DNA of 64,000 nt, taken from assembly GCF_019399895.1 (NCBI RefSeq), contig NC_091866.1, forward strand, positions 9,417,308 to 9,481,307, in the 5' to 3' direction. Made by a program: the position numbers and the translations under genes. The DNA is from Cardiocondyla obscurior (lineage: Eukaryota; Arthropoda; Insecta; Hymenoptera; Formicidae). Positions within the stretch are counted from its first letter, which is position 1, and every line of letters begins with the position of its first letter. This document shows, piece by piece, positions 1 through 12,121 of this stretch. The notes beneath the pieces are model-generated. The model did no database searches and had not been told where the DNA came from. It saw only the letters and a program-made list of their open reading frames with translations.

Positions 1-3000
1 TTGAGTCTGTGAGTACCGCTCCGTACGGTTAGCAAATGGTGTGGGTGCATCTGGTATGCGTGTATTTGTGTTTGTTGTCACGCCACGTGTACTCCGCAGG
101 CAACATTATGTGTTCAAAGTTCCTGACGTGCCTCGCAAAAAGCACGATACTTGTTGCTCGTTACGCCGCTTGACGTTATAATAGTTCGTCCTCGGCGATT
201 GTAAGCGTCGCGAAAGAGGCCAGCCGAAAAGAAGAATTTAAAGGGAGTTTACGCGGATAACAGAGCTGGATTTTTTTTTTTTTTTTTAGCTTGCATCTGT
301 CCACACGGCTTTCAGTATAAAAGTACAAATAACAGATACGACGGCATTGCGATATCTATAATAAAAACCTACTTAAATTCGCATGAAAGTATTATCTTAT
401 CGGCATTTTTCTTAATTTGATAATCTTCTAAATTACACGTACGTTTTTGTTTTTACTGCGACAGTCTATTAAAAAATCCAAGGGCACTCGTTTGTGTGCC
501 TTGCATATAAAAAGCGCAGAAAAGATAAAAAAAAAAACCAAGAGAGAGAAATTAGAAATTCCATTATGACAAGACAGGTTTTTTTTACTTGCTTCTTATT
601 TACGATTTAGAAAAGTATTTGCAGTAAAAACACGTATCAAGACTTGATTTAAATTTATCACCAAAGTTAAATGAATTTAACTGTTTGCAAAGCAGCTTCG
701 CAATTTGCACGCCATTACTTCTGATGTTATTTACTATCTATTGCATGAAGTATAGGCTAGAAAAAAAAAAGAAAAAAAAAAGAGGAGTTCTATTGCCATT
801 AGCATTTTAAATGATTCAAACTTTAACAATCAGCACTATACAACAAGAGACTTTCTTGCAGAGTGTTATTCGCCCCGTTTATTTTAGAATCGCGATTCTG
901 TTATTCTTAGGCGGCACTCTATCTTTAGTTCTGGCACACGTCTTGCCATAAGTGTTACGTTATAATTCCCGACTTACGAGTATCGGATACATGGTCGATA
1001 TTAAGAACAAACCTATTATATCACACGGCGGAAATACGGGGCGTCCTATTCTTTTCGCTAACTGACTCATCACATAGTCGCTGGTAAAAATTTCAACTTG
1101 CAATATTTCGACGAAACAATATCGTTCTGTATGTTTTCACGCTGTAGGAAAAATATTTTGCCGGCCACACATATGTGGCAGGAGTTATTGTTTCAAAATT
1201 CTGCTTTCATTGCTTAATGAGTACGATGTAAAATAATGCCGCCGCGTATAAAAGATGCATGTAAAATTAAAAGTTGAATACGCCGCAACAATGAATAAAG
1301 TGAATTTCGCGTCTGCTATCTAAAATCATAGCAAATTGATAATAACTTGGGGAGGAGGGGGGGGAGAAAACTAAATTGTGATAAATCGTCGACTTCAGGT
1401 ACCATGTGATACATATAAATGCATCAAATCGATAATAAAACGTATGGAAATTATTGTAGCGTACGTTTTCATTTTTAACATCGACATAATTTTGCATTAA
1501 AGTCTAAAATTTTACGTTAAGCGATCGAATTTAAACAGTCCGTTCTCGCAAAATTTCCATCGCAAAATAATTAAGCGACGTGAGAACGGAAACCGTCGAA
1601 AGATTTCAGACGAATCTAAATCGATTACGGGCATCATTCTCATTCGGCGCTCGTTCGTTTTAGCATTAGCACTTCCTTACGACGACAGTCTTTTACGAAA
1701 TGACTTGCGTGATACTCTCCCTCCCAATGTCAACAGCAATCGAATATGATATTACATCGACTGAAAACTTCGAGTGACTGCTTAGCGATTGCCGCATAAT
1801 CGATGGTTAATACAGAGAAAACCGATGCAGCATTCGCTTGCAGTGCGACACGCCTTATGTTTGATTTAGATAACGATTATCCTCGATAGATAATCCGCGC
1901 AACGAGTCGGACAAAGAATTACGGAAAGAAAAAAAGTTTAATTTTGAATATTCTCTGAAGTAATAATTGAATACTTTTTCTTACTGTGTATTTAAAATTG
2001 ATTGAATATGTTCGGTGACTGGAATATCGTTGATTTAACCATAAAATAACGTCGCGGAAAATATGCGAAATTCCGAAATAATAATTTCAGCTGCAAGTTC
2101 ATAGACGAAACTTGCATCGCGCTCCGATGGCACGGCAAGGTCAGTAATTATCTGCCGTGACCGCGTTATCGCTTGCGTAAATCGCTGGTTTCACTGGGAG
2201 CCGCGATTTCACGGGAGTTGTAATTTATCCAAGAATTCATCGCACCTACGACCAATTGGGTTTAATTGATTGTACGTGGATTTAATTCAACTAAATGATA
2301 ATACTATGTGATATACTGTAATAACACGTATTAACGCGTTAATAGTTCCTCCGCGTCAATGTGGGTCTCGTAATGACAAGAGTAATAAATATTAGGAAGC
2401 CTTTGTTACTTAATAAGATAAATGAACCGGTGGAAGATAATAACACTACTGAGAATTGGATGGGGGTCGTCGTAATTTATGAACGATCGCGCGGCGCCTT
2501 GTGATCCGCAAAATTTCGTTTCGCGGCGAAACAACGCTTAAAAACTTCCGCACCCAAAATTTATTTCAACGTAAATTCGTTTTTATCTAAAACCACCCAC
2601 ACTCACTGTTTGTAAAAATAATCGAGTAAAGTATAAAATATATTAAATGTAGACGATTCGGTAGACAAGAAATATGATTTTCATTAACTGAAACAGTTAA
2701 AACGCCGCGAGAAATTAAAATCGATTCTTGGCAAATTGCTGCAGCATTGAAATTAATTTGCACCGCTACACGGTTCTTTGCGGATGCTGCCCGTGACCTG
2801 TTGGCATCCATCTATACAGAGAGGGACTTCGATTTTTATAATCCTCTATCCGGCGATTCGCGATATAAGATTAAACGGGTTTATCGCGGATTTTAATATC
2901 TTTTCCGATTGATCTAATAACGCGGGAGTACGGAGTTAAAAAACATAACGACATCGTTTATGAATTCTTAATGGTCATATATTTTTAATTCCCTCGAAAT

Positions 3001-5576
3001 TCTCTTTTCTTCTTTCAAAGATTTAGAACTCGTGCACTTATTTACGCAAGAATTACTTTAATGTTTATAGCCCATGGAAATTGCCCGCAGATTTTTCCCC
3101 CTAGTGTAATGGATTTCGTACGAAAGTTTTTACGGTAAAAAATATTACGACATGCGAAAGTACCTCTTCTGTTACAAGAGTGAGATTAATGACGTAATTA
3201 CAAATGCAGTTTAGAACCTATGTATATTAAAATTTTATCAAGAATAAGCAGAGGAACTTATTATACATATAATTCTAATTATCAGCGTGATACGGTTAAT
3301 TTTTTAATTATTACTTGTAATAATGTATAACATAAAATTTTAATATTAATTTTTTTTATATATCACGTACAATTATTAGTTCAAAAATAAATTTGAATAA
3401 TTTTTCAAGAAGTACAGTAAACGGTAATTAATTTGTTAAAACCGCTGGTTTTTTTATACACTAGAAATGACAGAGTGCGCGTCGTTAGATTCGAATATTA
3501 ATTAATTATATTAATTTCGTTGGAATAGTTACAATTGATAAATATCTACGGTCAATAGTGTGTTGCCAGTTTACTTACATTTGTAGTTTTCGGTTAAGTT
3601 AGAGTAGGTTATTTTCCATCCTTCCGTCCGTTCTTCCTTCCTTCCGTCCTTCCTTCCTTCCTTCTTTCCACGGCAGTACTCTGGATTATCCTGACGTCCT
3701 GCAGCACTTTAAATCAAAATTTTTTCAAATTAAAATTTTTTATAATTATTACCACTATCATTTGAGACACGAACAACCGAAAAAAATAAAGGTGGAATAT
3801 CGCGGCGATTTTTTATGATTAAAATTAAGAAGCGCGACGAACGAATCGGAATAAACGACGTCGAGAACTCGCGAAGTGGCGAATGAGACGAGCCGCGATA
3901 TTTCGAACACCACGTTCCGGACGAAATGTTCCCCGCGCACTTTATCTTCCTCAAGTCCCTCAAAAGTCACTTACTCGAAACGGAATGAGAATCCCGGCCG
4001 CGACGAAGGGACGGGCGAGGTGCGAACAACGTTTCCTCTCCGAAACAATTTTTCGAAGTACAAAACAAAGCACGGAACGACGACTGGAATTGGAAAATTA
4101 AGAATTTAAATTCAAAGAGATTCAATCGTTATATCTTTTCTATAAAGCCACATGGACGCGTCAGTTTTTCAGATAGTGGTTAAAAGGTTACAAGTAACGC
4201 GGGATGGAAAAAGCGAGAGAATTTATGTAATAATTTGTGTATACGACTTGAATAACTACCTTCACAATATAACGTGGCTGAGGTGGAGAGCGACGGCGGT
4301 AAGCAGACGACGACGCCCTCCGCGATGAAGCTTTAATTAAAATTACGTACATTTGCCTCTCGTAACGTGCATACGTTACTCTCTCGCCTTCTCCTCGCTT
4401 CTATTTTATATTTTTATGAGCTTTTCATTAAGGACGTACGTGTGTACGTGCATGTGTGAGCACGCCACTTGTGTCGTACGCAGCATATTCTCGGAGGAGC
4501 GGAGGATGTCTTTGAAAGAGCATTCGTGACGGCGGCTTAAATTGGTCCTTTTTTACCCTCCTTCCGCCGAGTCCTCATTTGCGAAATTCGTATAAAGGAA
4601 TTTCTATCGCGCGCTTGTAGGTCGTCGATTGTCGTAAATAACGAATCGCGTTTATAAAGACGCCGCAACGCGAAGCTTCTTGTAACAAGCGCTTCTCTTT
4701 TACGCGGAATGCGTGCATGGGGGCCACGATAAATGAGGGAAGAACTGTGGAGAGGTATGAGAAGAGGAAAATTGGGAAATTATTCCCACCCCTGTGATGT
4801 GGAGGAATGCAGTTTCCGAGTGCTTGAGGGGAAATTATGAGACGAGATCGTACACGTTGAATGTATTTTCAGTGCGCGGAGAGAAAGTATGTGCGGTATC
4901 CGTAAAAGGATGCAAATATTTTTTCACCCAGTCAGAAAAGAAAAAAGTCCCTCCGTAGCACAATTTATCAGATATTACTTGAGCAAATTATATTTGAACG
5001 AGCACAAAGTTCATTTCTTAAATGTCTTTTTAACCGCTATCGTTAATAATAATTTTTTTTTTTTTTTACATTGAAAGATAACGCAGTTGTTTACAGATTC
5101 AAATATCCGAAGTTTCTTGTCGATATAATTGTTTAACGATCGTGATGTCACGAGGCAGTCTTGATTGCCCTCCGACTAATTCTCTCATCGAGACAATGAT
5201 ACGTCTACAATGAATATTCAACGTGACTGTAAATTCACTGGTTTGTGCTGCATATGCATTATCAAGTCTTGGTAGACAATAATAATTGACGAATACCGCG
5301 ATACTTGCAAGCTTGTTGAAATAGTAGAACGCAAAACGCTCAATTGGCACAATACTGTTTAAATATTTCATAGAATTTTAGACCTAAGTAGTTGTAAAAA
5401 AAAAAAACAAGCAGCTTTAACTTTATTCATTTTTTTTTTCTCTCCGAACACGAGCACGCGATTTAAAATTTAAAAATGCAATGTGATATTTATACGTATG
5501 AATGGACAATATCGGAGCATGGAAAAGAAGAGAGTTTGCGAAATTGTAAATCGGCGTGCTGATAGGTTTGTTAAAG
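1..5576 (+). other. Upstream intron or linker DNA of the ANKS1 gene; no gene seen
   Basis: No ankyrin, SAM or other recognisable coding segment is seen on either strand before base 5577. Because the first recognised exon is an internal ANKS1 exon, this stretch is most simply intronic. A consensus 5' splice site (GTGAGT) begins at base 9 and could end an upstream exon occupying bases 1-8, but nothing else supports that. The stretch holds a (CTTC)n-type tract at 3619-3668, several poly-A and poly-T runs, and a CpG-richer patch at 3.8-4.1 kb whose overlapping ORFs match nothing I know. Confidence 0.55.
3619..3668. repeat. CTTC/CCGT microsatellite
   Basis: About 50 bases made of imperfect CTTC and CGTC tetranucleotide units. 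It is simple-sequence DNA in the upstream intron with no sign of function. Confidence 0.8.
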
Positions 5577-5886
5577 GGCTCCGTCACGGCTGAACGGCCG
5601 CGTACTTTGCGCCGCTTGCGGAACGTCTACGGCCAGACCGCATGCGGAATGGGAACTGGCGGCGACGGCGGGGGTGGAGATCGTCTCGAAGACGGCGAGG
5701 TCGCCTTTCGGCTTACCAGCGACCGGGATCGCGACAGGGACGAGAAGTCTCTCAGTATAATGAGTCCCTTCGACGAGCAAGAGGAATGGGCGAAGATCTC
5801 GGAGATCATGGCGTCATTCGGAACTGGTCTTGTACGAGAGTCGGTGTTTGTCAGCGAGCTCGAGAAAGAATTCCAAACCAGGCTAG
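5577..5886 (+). CDS. ANKS1: ANKS1 exon: pre-SAM segment
   Basis: The frame is open from 5556, with an in-frame stop just upstream, so the exon starts after that. The acceptor chosen is TTAAAG at 5571-5576; alternatives are the AG at 5564-5565 and the CAG at 5634-5636, because no strong polypyrimidine tract decides between them. The donor is CTAG|GTAATC at 5887, leaving phase 1. The conserved part is SPFDEQEEWAKISEIMASF, typical of the segment just before SAM1 in this family. A run of alternating Asp-Arg residues (DRDRDRD) precedes it. Confidence 0.8.
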
Positions 5887-8800
5887 GTAATCTTATCGCC
5901 GTGCACGCCCCGCTTTCGATTTCGCCGGCGGCGGCATTGATCTCGAACGATTTTTCGATCTTAATTTTACGCGACATGTCGCGATGGTTGTAATTTTTTT
6001 TTTTTTTTGTATTATTCTAATAATTTTTTTACTCTTTTTCTTTACACAAATAAAATACAATTTTTTTTTAACTTTGCAGAAATTTTAATATGTTTTAATA
6101 TATCTTTGAAATTAATTAAATTACTGTCACGATAAAATTACGGAAAGTTTTCTTTTTTCTTATATTTTAGGTTTAAATTCCGACAGTAGCAGTCCCGTTG
6201 TTTCAACAACTGTGGGCCAGTGGCTGTCCAGTTTAGGTTTGGCGGATTACGAGTCCCTCTTCGTTAACTACGGCTTCGACGATCTCGAGTTTATCGTGAG
6301 TATAGACGCATTCGCAAATTGCGCGACTACGATCGGGAGAGATGCGGAAAATCGTTTAATTGCGCGGTTTGCAGAACGGGGTGTTGGACGAGTCGGATTT
6401 GCGCGACATGGAGATCAGCAGTGATCAGGAGCGGGCTGTGATCATAGACGCGGTCGGTTTGTTGAACAAACGAGTGGAAAAGTGTAGTGGCGGTCAGGGC
6501 CAATCGGTGGAGGAGTGGCTGAAGGGTATTCATATGGAAAATTATGCGGAGACGTTCAGGAAGCATCTGTACACCGACATGGATCGGGTCAAACGTATCT
6601 GGGAGGTCGAGTTGGCGGCAGTCCTCGAAATTCAGAAACCGGCGCATCGCAAACGCATCCTTGCATCCGTGAGTGGTTCGACTAGTGCGCGTGCACCAGC
6701 TCGAAATGGCACGGGAGCGAACTTGGAAGACTTGAATAAAGATCTCAACACGCTGGTAAGTGAACAGATTAATTCACTTTTAAAATTATCGTAATAAGAA
6801 ATTAAATTTTTTTTTTTTTCTTTTTTTTCTACCGCATATTAAATATACGTTTTAAATATCCGTAAATCAAAAGTAAATCAAAAAGTTGCAAGATATCGAG
6901 AAATAATTATTAACTGAAATTACGTGTAGACTGCGGAAAACGAATTTCTACGTCGTTGATAAATTAAATAGTAAAACTCGTCGTCTTGTGAACCGATACG
7001 TTGACAGGATCGGTGAATGAAGATAATACGTTCAACGGGGGGTGTCTGACAAGAGCGCACACTTCGCCGGTGAGGGTGGGATACAGCGGAGTCGAGAACG
7101 GACGGTGATGCGCCGAGCTCGATCGCTTTCGACGCGTTTTCGCTCGATCGCATCATAATGTAAATATCGTGGCTAATTGGAGGTTCGGTATTGTGATGCA
7201 TGCGTATATACATGTGCTTTCTACGAGGTGATCGTTCAAGCGCCTCTCGATGCTTTTTGTTCGGGTCTCTTCACCACGTCAGCGCCGATAAGTACATCTC
7301 GCTGTTCACCCGCATCTTCCCCACTCGTATTCTCTTAATTAGCTCATTAAATCCCCTAAATGTCCGGTGACTAGATTCATTCGGCTCGCGTCATTCTCGC
7401 ACTCAATAATCCCGACAAATTGGTTCTCTTCTGCTTTTTCACCCGGTCTTTTTCCTCTCGTGATTTTTCGCAGCTATCGAACCCGACGAACCATAGTTTG
7501 ACTCTGGCACTCTCGTTGGTAACGCGGATTTTCGTAGTCCATACGCTTTCCAACATTCGAATTTCGCATACCATCTCTCTCTCTTTCTCCCTCGGTCTCC
7601 CTATCACTCTCGCGTTTTCATTTCACCTCCCTTTCGTTCGAGTCTTCTGCAATTTGCCACAATAGCGATACTCGGAATTATATGCAGAAGCCAGATGGAG
7701 CGAACGATTCGGGTTGTAATCCGAATTCGAGTGTCGCGCCCGACTCGAATCCAATTTGTTTGCAATAGCTGAAATGTCGCGACTATCGACGCAACATGAT
7801 ACAGTATTTCGGCAACGCCGGTAAAAGGTTTCTTTCTGGTGTAGCGGTTTACAACACAATGCATTTACGAAGGTAATTACACGCTGCACAAAGGAAACTC
7901 GTGACAAATTCGACTTGGTAATATGCCGCGTAAAAGCTGGATAGCACAATATTTTTTTTTTTTTCTTTTCTTTTTTACACCGCACATAGACCAGCGTTTC
8001 GTTAAAATCGGTTGGTCCAACAGATTCTTGTCATGATAAAGCTATAAAAAAATATCTGTCGGAGAAATTGTAACCGCGGGGCAGACATAGCAGGCTATTC
8101 GGAATTGCACGGAAATTGGTATTTATCTGTAAGAGGGAATGTAAAAACTCTGCTTTGGTATGCAATTTGTTTGCAACGGTTGCACGAGAGATGGCAAATT
8201 AAAAAAAAAAAAAAAAAAAAAAACATTTAAATATTTTTTGCAATAATAAAAAATATGACGAAAAATGCATATTTGCACCTTTAAATAACACACGAAAATC
8301 TATTATTATCTGTTTTACATTAGTTGTTGCGTAGCAATTCACATTCAAAGCACAAAAGATTACGGTACGTTCGCGAAACCGCGCGGCTCCCGAGAAAATT
8401 GAGATCGTCGGGCGGGATGATCCGTTTGAATAATGCGAGGGACCGCTCTCATCTGGCTGCACGATGTTATTTCCGCAGAAGACGAACATACAGCAGCTGA
8501 AGGAGGAGATACGAGAAAAATTGCCGGAAGCGAGCACGGCGGAGGGTAACGGAGGCACGTCGATAACCAGTGGCACGAATTCGGCGGCCACGGGCACATT
8601 AAGGCATCGCAAAAACAGGCCGGCGCCTCAACCACCCCAGCGACCCAGTTCGCATAATGGGGCGATTTCAGCACCGGAACAGCTCGAGATCAGGGCACCG
8701 TCCGAACTGCTCTACGGCGTGCCTTCAACTCTCAAGACACAATGGAGGCATCAGCCGAAGGCTCTAGTCACCGGCTGCGTCACGTACATCGCTAACGTGA

Positions 8801-10615
8801 GTAGAATTTGCTTTTTTACCTCGTCTTATTATCTCCGTGTACAATTAAAAAAAAAAAAAAAAGAACATAAAACGTTTTACCATTTATTTTCCAAACGTAA
8901 CGAGTAGCAATTGCTTTCGACAGCAGAATCGATCTAATTACGTATTGAAATTACTTGAATAAAATTTTTTTTTTTGCAACTACTGTATAAAAAGACGTAC
9001 GTCTTTTTTTTTCTGCTGTAATATAGTTTGAGGTATAAAATTATCTCTGCATGAAAAATTTTATTTTAAATATATATTGCTAAATTTACGGTAATAATTA
9101 ATTTTTTTTTTTTTACCAGGAAAGATTATGTACTTTTCGTCGTTTTATGTTCTATTGTACCTGCCTATTGTTCTAGTCTGCTAATTACGTGTGACGAGTA
9201 AATTATGGCACTCGTTAAATCGCTTCAAGGCTGACTATAATTATAGTTAATTTGTAGGATGCGGTAATATGCTTCGTGCAGAAAATTGTTCCGTTAATTC
9301 CTCGGAATATTCCAATCCAAGAGAAGAATTCATTTACATCTAGAATCGTATTCAATACATGCAGAATATTTAAATGCTAATTTGAGGACTTTTGTAGACG
9401 TTCTGTGATTTCTAATATTTAAAAATTATCTCTAAATCGTTCGTTGTCAATTTAAAAAAAAAAAAAAAAATTCTTTTTGTTATAAATAATATAGTATCTG
9501 GGTTCCACCGTCGTCAAGGAGTTACGCGGCACCGAGTCGACGAAAAAGTCGATACAAAAGCTGAAGAAGACCTTTCGAGAACCTAGAATCACCCCTGACA
9601 TTATGCTGGCAATCTCTTTTCGTGGCGTTCGTTTTCTCAACACGTTAACTAATGTAAGGCTCATTTTTTGTTACGACAAATCTTTTACACGTGCGAGACA
9701 AAAATATAGAAGAGCATTTTCTTTATGATCGACTACAGGAACCTATTTGCGAGCACGAGATCCGTAACATTCATTGTGCCTGCCAAGATGCTGACGATCT
9801 TACTCACTTCGCGTATATTACGAAGGACCACGCCAGCCGCACGCATTTTTGTCACGTATTTTGCGTGCCAACGATGGTAAATATCTAATTAATAAGAAAT
9901 TAAAAGAAAATTCGCCAAGTATTTCGCGTATCCCGTCAACGCGTAATTTTCTACGATTTTATTTGACGCTCGGACACACGAAGGCTCCGTAATTCCGTTA
10001 CAGGATCAAGCGACAGAGATCATTTTGACTTTGGGTCAGGCTTTCGAGGTGGCTTATCAGATGGCATTGAAGGATAAGCTCGGTGGCCACGCTGTTCGGT
10101 CTCAATCCGCTAATCAACTAGCAACGCTCGCCGGATCGTCGAAGTCAACGGCGTCGACCAAAATGTCCGTTTCTCCCGATTCCGCGTTCGATTCTACTAC
10201 CCGGGACACGGATCATACCACTCTCAATTCTACGTCGTGCGCGAATCCCAAGATGAAATCGAGATCGAAGTCCACGCCCAATCCAAATCTCCATACCGTT
10301 AATCCAAATCCAATTCAGGACAGTAACTCCAACTCCAGTTCCAGCTCGGCGACGGCCACCGCGAACTGCAATCCCAGCACGAATTCCGCCTCGACTCCGA
10401 GCGCGAACTCGATCACCAGCTCTAACTTGAACAGCACCACTAATCAGACCACTAAGCCTTTGGTCACCCACGGCCGTTCCCATTCCGTCAACGACATCAA
10501 GGTAAACGGTAATCAATTGAAGTTGGCACCAGCGCCGGTGGACGACATCGGTATCGGAGTGAAGGACATGAAACCCGGTTCCAGAGCCCCGATCGCGCTC
10601 TCTGAGGAATTATAA
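5577..10615 (+). CDS. ANKS1: ANKS1-type ankyrin/SAM/PTB adaptor protein, C-terminal part (7 exons, 5' end outside window)
   Basis: Cytoplasmic adaptor of the ANKS1A/ANKS1B family (Drosophila CG4393), known in vertebrates for binding Eph and other receptors through its PTB domain. Coding exons are 5577-5886, 6171-6295, 6375-6755, 8479-8796, 9495-9653, 9739-9876 and 10004-10615. All junctions are GT-AG and the phases agree, giving 680 residues in the window. In order: a conserved pre-SAM segment (EEWAKISEIMASFGTG, about residues 66-81), SAM1 (about 119-182, starting GQWLSSLGLADYESLF), SAM2 (about 189-244, SVEEWLKGIHMENYAETF), a coiled/linker region with a PxxP stretch (about 319-328), a PTB domain (about 358-505; YLGSTVVKELRGTES, HEIRNIHCACQD, FAYITKDH, ILTLGQAFEVAYQMAL) and a Ser/Thr/Asn-rich tail ending in TAA at 10613. 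The ankyrin repeats are missing and must be upstream of base 1. The 5' edge at 5577 is the least certain boundary. Confidence 0.93.
6171..6295 (+). CDS. ANKS1: ANKS1 exon: first half of SAM1
   Basis: The acceptor is TATATTTTAG at 6161-6170, after a T-rich tract. The exon enters in phase 1, completing a Gly codon, and ends at the donor ATC|GTGAGT at 6296. It encodes GLNSDSSSPVVSTTVGQWLS and continues through the Leu-rich SAM helices to DDLEFI. The following intron is only 79 bases. Confidence 0.93.
6375..6755 (+). CDS. ANKS1: ANKS1 exon: end of SAM1 and all of SAM2
   Basis: The acceptor is TTTGCAG at 6368-6374 and the donor is CTG|GTAAGT at 6756, both phase 0. The exon completes SAM1 (NGVLDESDLRDMEI...) and carries SAM2 (SVEEWLKGIHMENYAETFRK through KRIWEVELAAVLEIQKPAHR). 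It ends in an acidic/Leu segment (LEDLNKDLNTL) that runs into the coiled stretch of the next exon. Confidence 0.95.
6756..8478 (+). other. ANKS1 intron, 1.7 kb; nothing else seen
   Basis: This is the intron between the SAM2 exon and the linker exon. It contains a CpG-rich, CT-rich patch at about 7.2-7.7 kb and a run of 23 A at 8201-8223. Open frames here on both strands are low-complexity shadows. A TGACTAGATT string at 7369 resembles a miR-279/996 seed but has no hairpin partner. Confidence 0.8.
8479..8796 (+). CDS. ANKS1: ANKS1 exon: coiled/proline-rich linker and start of PTB
   Basis: The acceptor is TTTCCGCAG, ending at 8478, and the donor is AAC|GTGAGT at 8797; both are phase 0. The exon starts with KTNIQQLKEEIREKL, which continues the coiled stretch of the previous exon. 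It then carries a Gly/Ser/Thr-rich linker and a PxxP motif (RPAPQPPQRPS, a possible SH3 ligand by inference). It ends in PTB strand 1 (RHQPKALVTGCVTYIAN). Confidence 0.95.
8797..9494 (+). other. ANKS1 intron; nothing else seen
   Basis: A 698-base AT-rich intron with several poly-T runs and no open frame of interest. Confidence 0.85.
9495..9653 (+). CDS. ANKS1: ANKS1 exon: PTB domain core
   Basis: The acceptor is AATATAG ending at 9494, and the donor is AAT|GTAAGG at 9654; both are phase 0. It encodes YLGSTVVKELRGTESTKKS, followed by the first PTB helix and strands up to AISFRGVRFLNTLTN. The YLGS and RGTES motifs are hallmarks of the ANKS1 PTB domain. Confidence 0.95.
9739..9876 (+). CDS. ANKS1: ANKS1 exon: PTB domain strands 5-7
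   Basis: The acceptor is GACTACAG ending at 9738, and the donor is ATG|GTAAAT at 9877, phase 0. It encodes EPICEHEIRNIHCACQDADD, then FAYITKDHASRTHFCHVF. Only 85 bases of intron separate it from the preceding exon. Confidence 0.95.
10004..10615 (+). CDS. ANKS1: ANKS1 terminal coding exon: PTB C-terminal helix and low-complexity tail
   Basis: The acceptor is TCCGTTACAG ending at 10003. The exon encodes the C-terminal PTB helix (DQATEIILTLGQAFEVAYQM), then about 175 residues rich in Ser, Thr, Asn and Pro, ending in the TAA at 10613-10615. A donor-like AAG|GTAAAC at 10501/10502 lies in frame inside the tail, after HGRSHSVNDIK. It could be a facultative splice site. The tail is probably disordered (inference from composition). 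Confidence 0.92.
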   Translation, partial: DQATEIILTLGQAFEVAYQMALKDKLGGHAVRSQSANQLATLAGSSKSTASTKMSVSPDSAFDSTTRDTDHTTLNSTSCANPKMKSRSKSTPNPNLHTVNPNPIQDSNSNSSSSSATATANCNPSTNSASTPSANSITSSNLNSTTNQTTKPLVTHGRSHSVNDIKVNGNQLKLAPAPVDDIGIGVKDMKPGSRAPIALSEEL

Positions 10616-11951
10616 ACTCACCCGCCGTCAAAATACATAATATCGCGCGGTGCACGATTGCGCGGCGTTCGATGCAACGGCAGCGCGTCGCCCTCGCGCC
10701 GACACGAACGAAGCTGAAGAACACTTCAGCACCGTAGGCATGATTGTTATAACGATTTTCCGATCTTTCAATTTAGAAACATATTTAACGGCATTTACAA
10801 TGAACGTGGCAATATTAATCAGAGTTACGCGATTACTATAACTAGCATAGTTCCTTGACGCGTAAAAAGGAACGAATGTCTTTTATTATCTCTTTTTATG
10901 CGGCTGGAGTTGGTCATCGCGCCATCGGCGTACGTATTTTCGACGAGGAGCACTCGTACATTTACATTTACCGCCGGAAAGCAGCTCTGGGATTCAACTA
11001 TCGCCGGAGATGATGACGAACGTGCACGACTTTGAGAACGACGTGTGGTAAGTACGCATTCGTCGTTCCTTGCCGTCTTCTACATTTACGAATCGACACA
11101 CGACTGATTTTATAATAATGACGCTGTGATCTTGATATTGAATCGCCATGCGAGACACGCACTGGGCCAAAAATGATTCACCGAGATGAGTAAGCGATCG
11201 TTTGCCGGCGCGACTTCCGGCGGAGAATGAAATGCAACAGATCCTTCTTCCTTAGGACGCGTCGTTAAAATAAGCAGTATTATTACGTCATTAATGATAG
11301 CAAAAGTGAGTGCGAACGTGCTCGCCGCAATATTATTTAACGAGGCGCGCAAATCGCTACAATAATGTTGAATGTGCAATTCTCAATGTGCAGCTTTAAT
11401 CTGTCGCGAATAGGCTCGGCGGTTTCGATTTACGCCCCGTCTCGGGTGTTTATTTGTCTTGGAAATATTGCTTGTGGTATAGAACGCGTTGACGTTAGCC
11501 ATCGGATCGCGCGGGAAAGGAAATGCGGCTAAAAGAAAGGCGCGACGCGCTAATAAGCGCACCAATGCTCAATACCGATCCCTCGTAAAACGTTAACAGC
11601 GACCAACGAATCCGTTCCGTGCCCCCTTTTGCCTCCCACCCCTCCCGTGCTCTCTTCGTGATTTCTCATTCCTTGTTCCCAAGTTCCGATTTCGAGTTGC
11701 CATCGTTTCCTCGAACGTTTTTTATTCTCCAAGACTGAGAATTCTTTTATCTCGTTTTATATTTCGCGATTTTAGTGTAATGTGTAATATAAAAAGAAAA
11801 AGAAAAAAAAAAAATTAGATTGAAAGAGAGAATTTTAATATATTTATCCGGCGGGAACTCTCTCGCGGACAGGAAATCCGCGGAAACGTGGCATCGAATG
11901 TTTATCGAATTTTATTTGATACACGAACGCCGTCCGCTGAGAGAAGCTGGA

Positions 11952-11957
11952 AATAAA
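11952..11957 (+). terminator. Candidate ANKS1 polyadenylation signal AATAAA
   Basis: This is the first exact AATAAA on the + strand after the ANKS1 stop, about 1.3 kb downstream. No strong GU-rich downstream element was identified, so an earlier variant signal or a later one is equally possible. Confidence 0.25.
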
Positions 11958-12121
11958 GAAAATATGTGCTTTCAATCGTGTCACGGTTGATCGCAATTCA
12001 GATTGTATTCGCTATATCCACTGTATATCACTTCTAATTAAGAAAAAGCGTCGCCGATGCTTTTTTCTTTTCCGTCTACGATGTAATTTAAAGTATGATG
12101 CGGAGAGGAGTCGAAGTCGAC

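Noticed and set aside
5023..5042. TGTCTTTTT match to the miR-316 seed
   Set aside because: The match stops after the seed, and the flanking sequence does not fold back.
5627..5977. Long frames on the - strand across the ANKS1 pre-SAM exon
   Set aside because: They are antisense shadows of the coding exon on the + strand.
7369..7391. TGACTAGATT string matching the miR-279/996 seed
   Set aside because: The remaining bases do not match and the flanks cannot form the expected hairpin.
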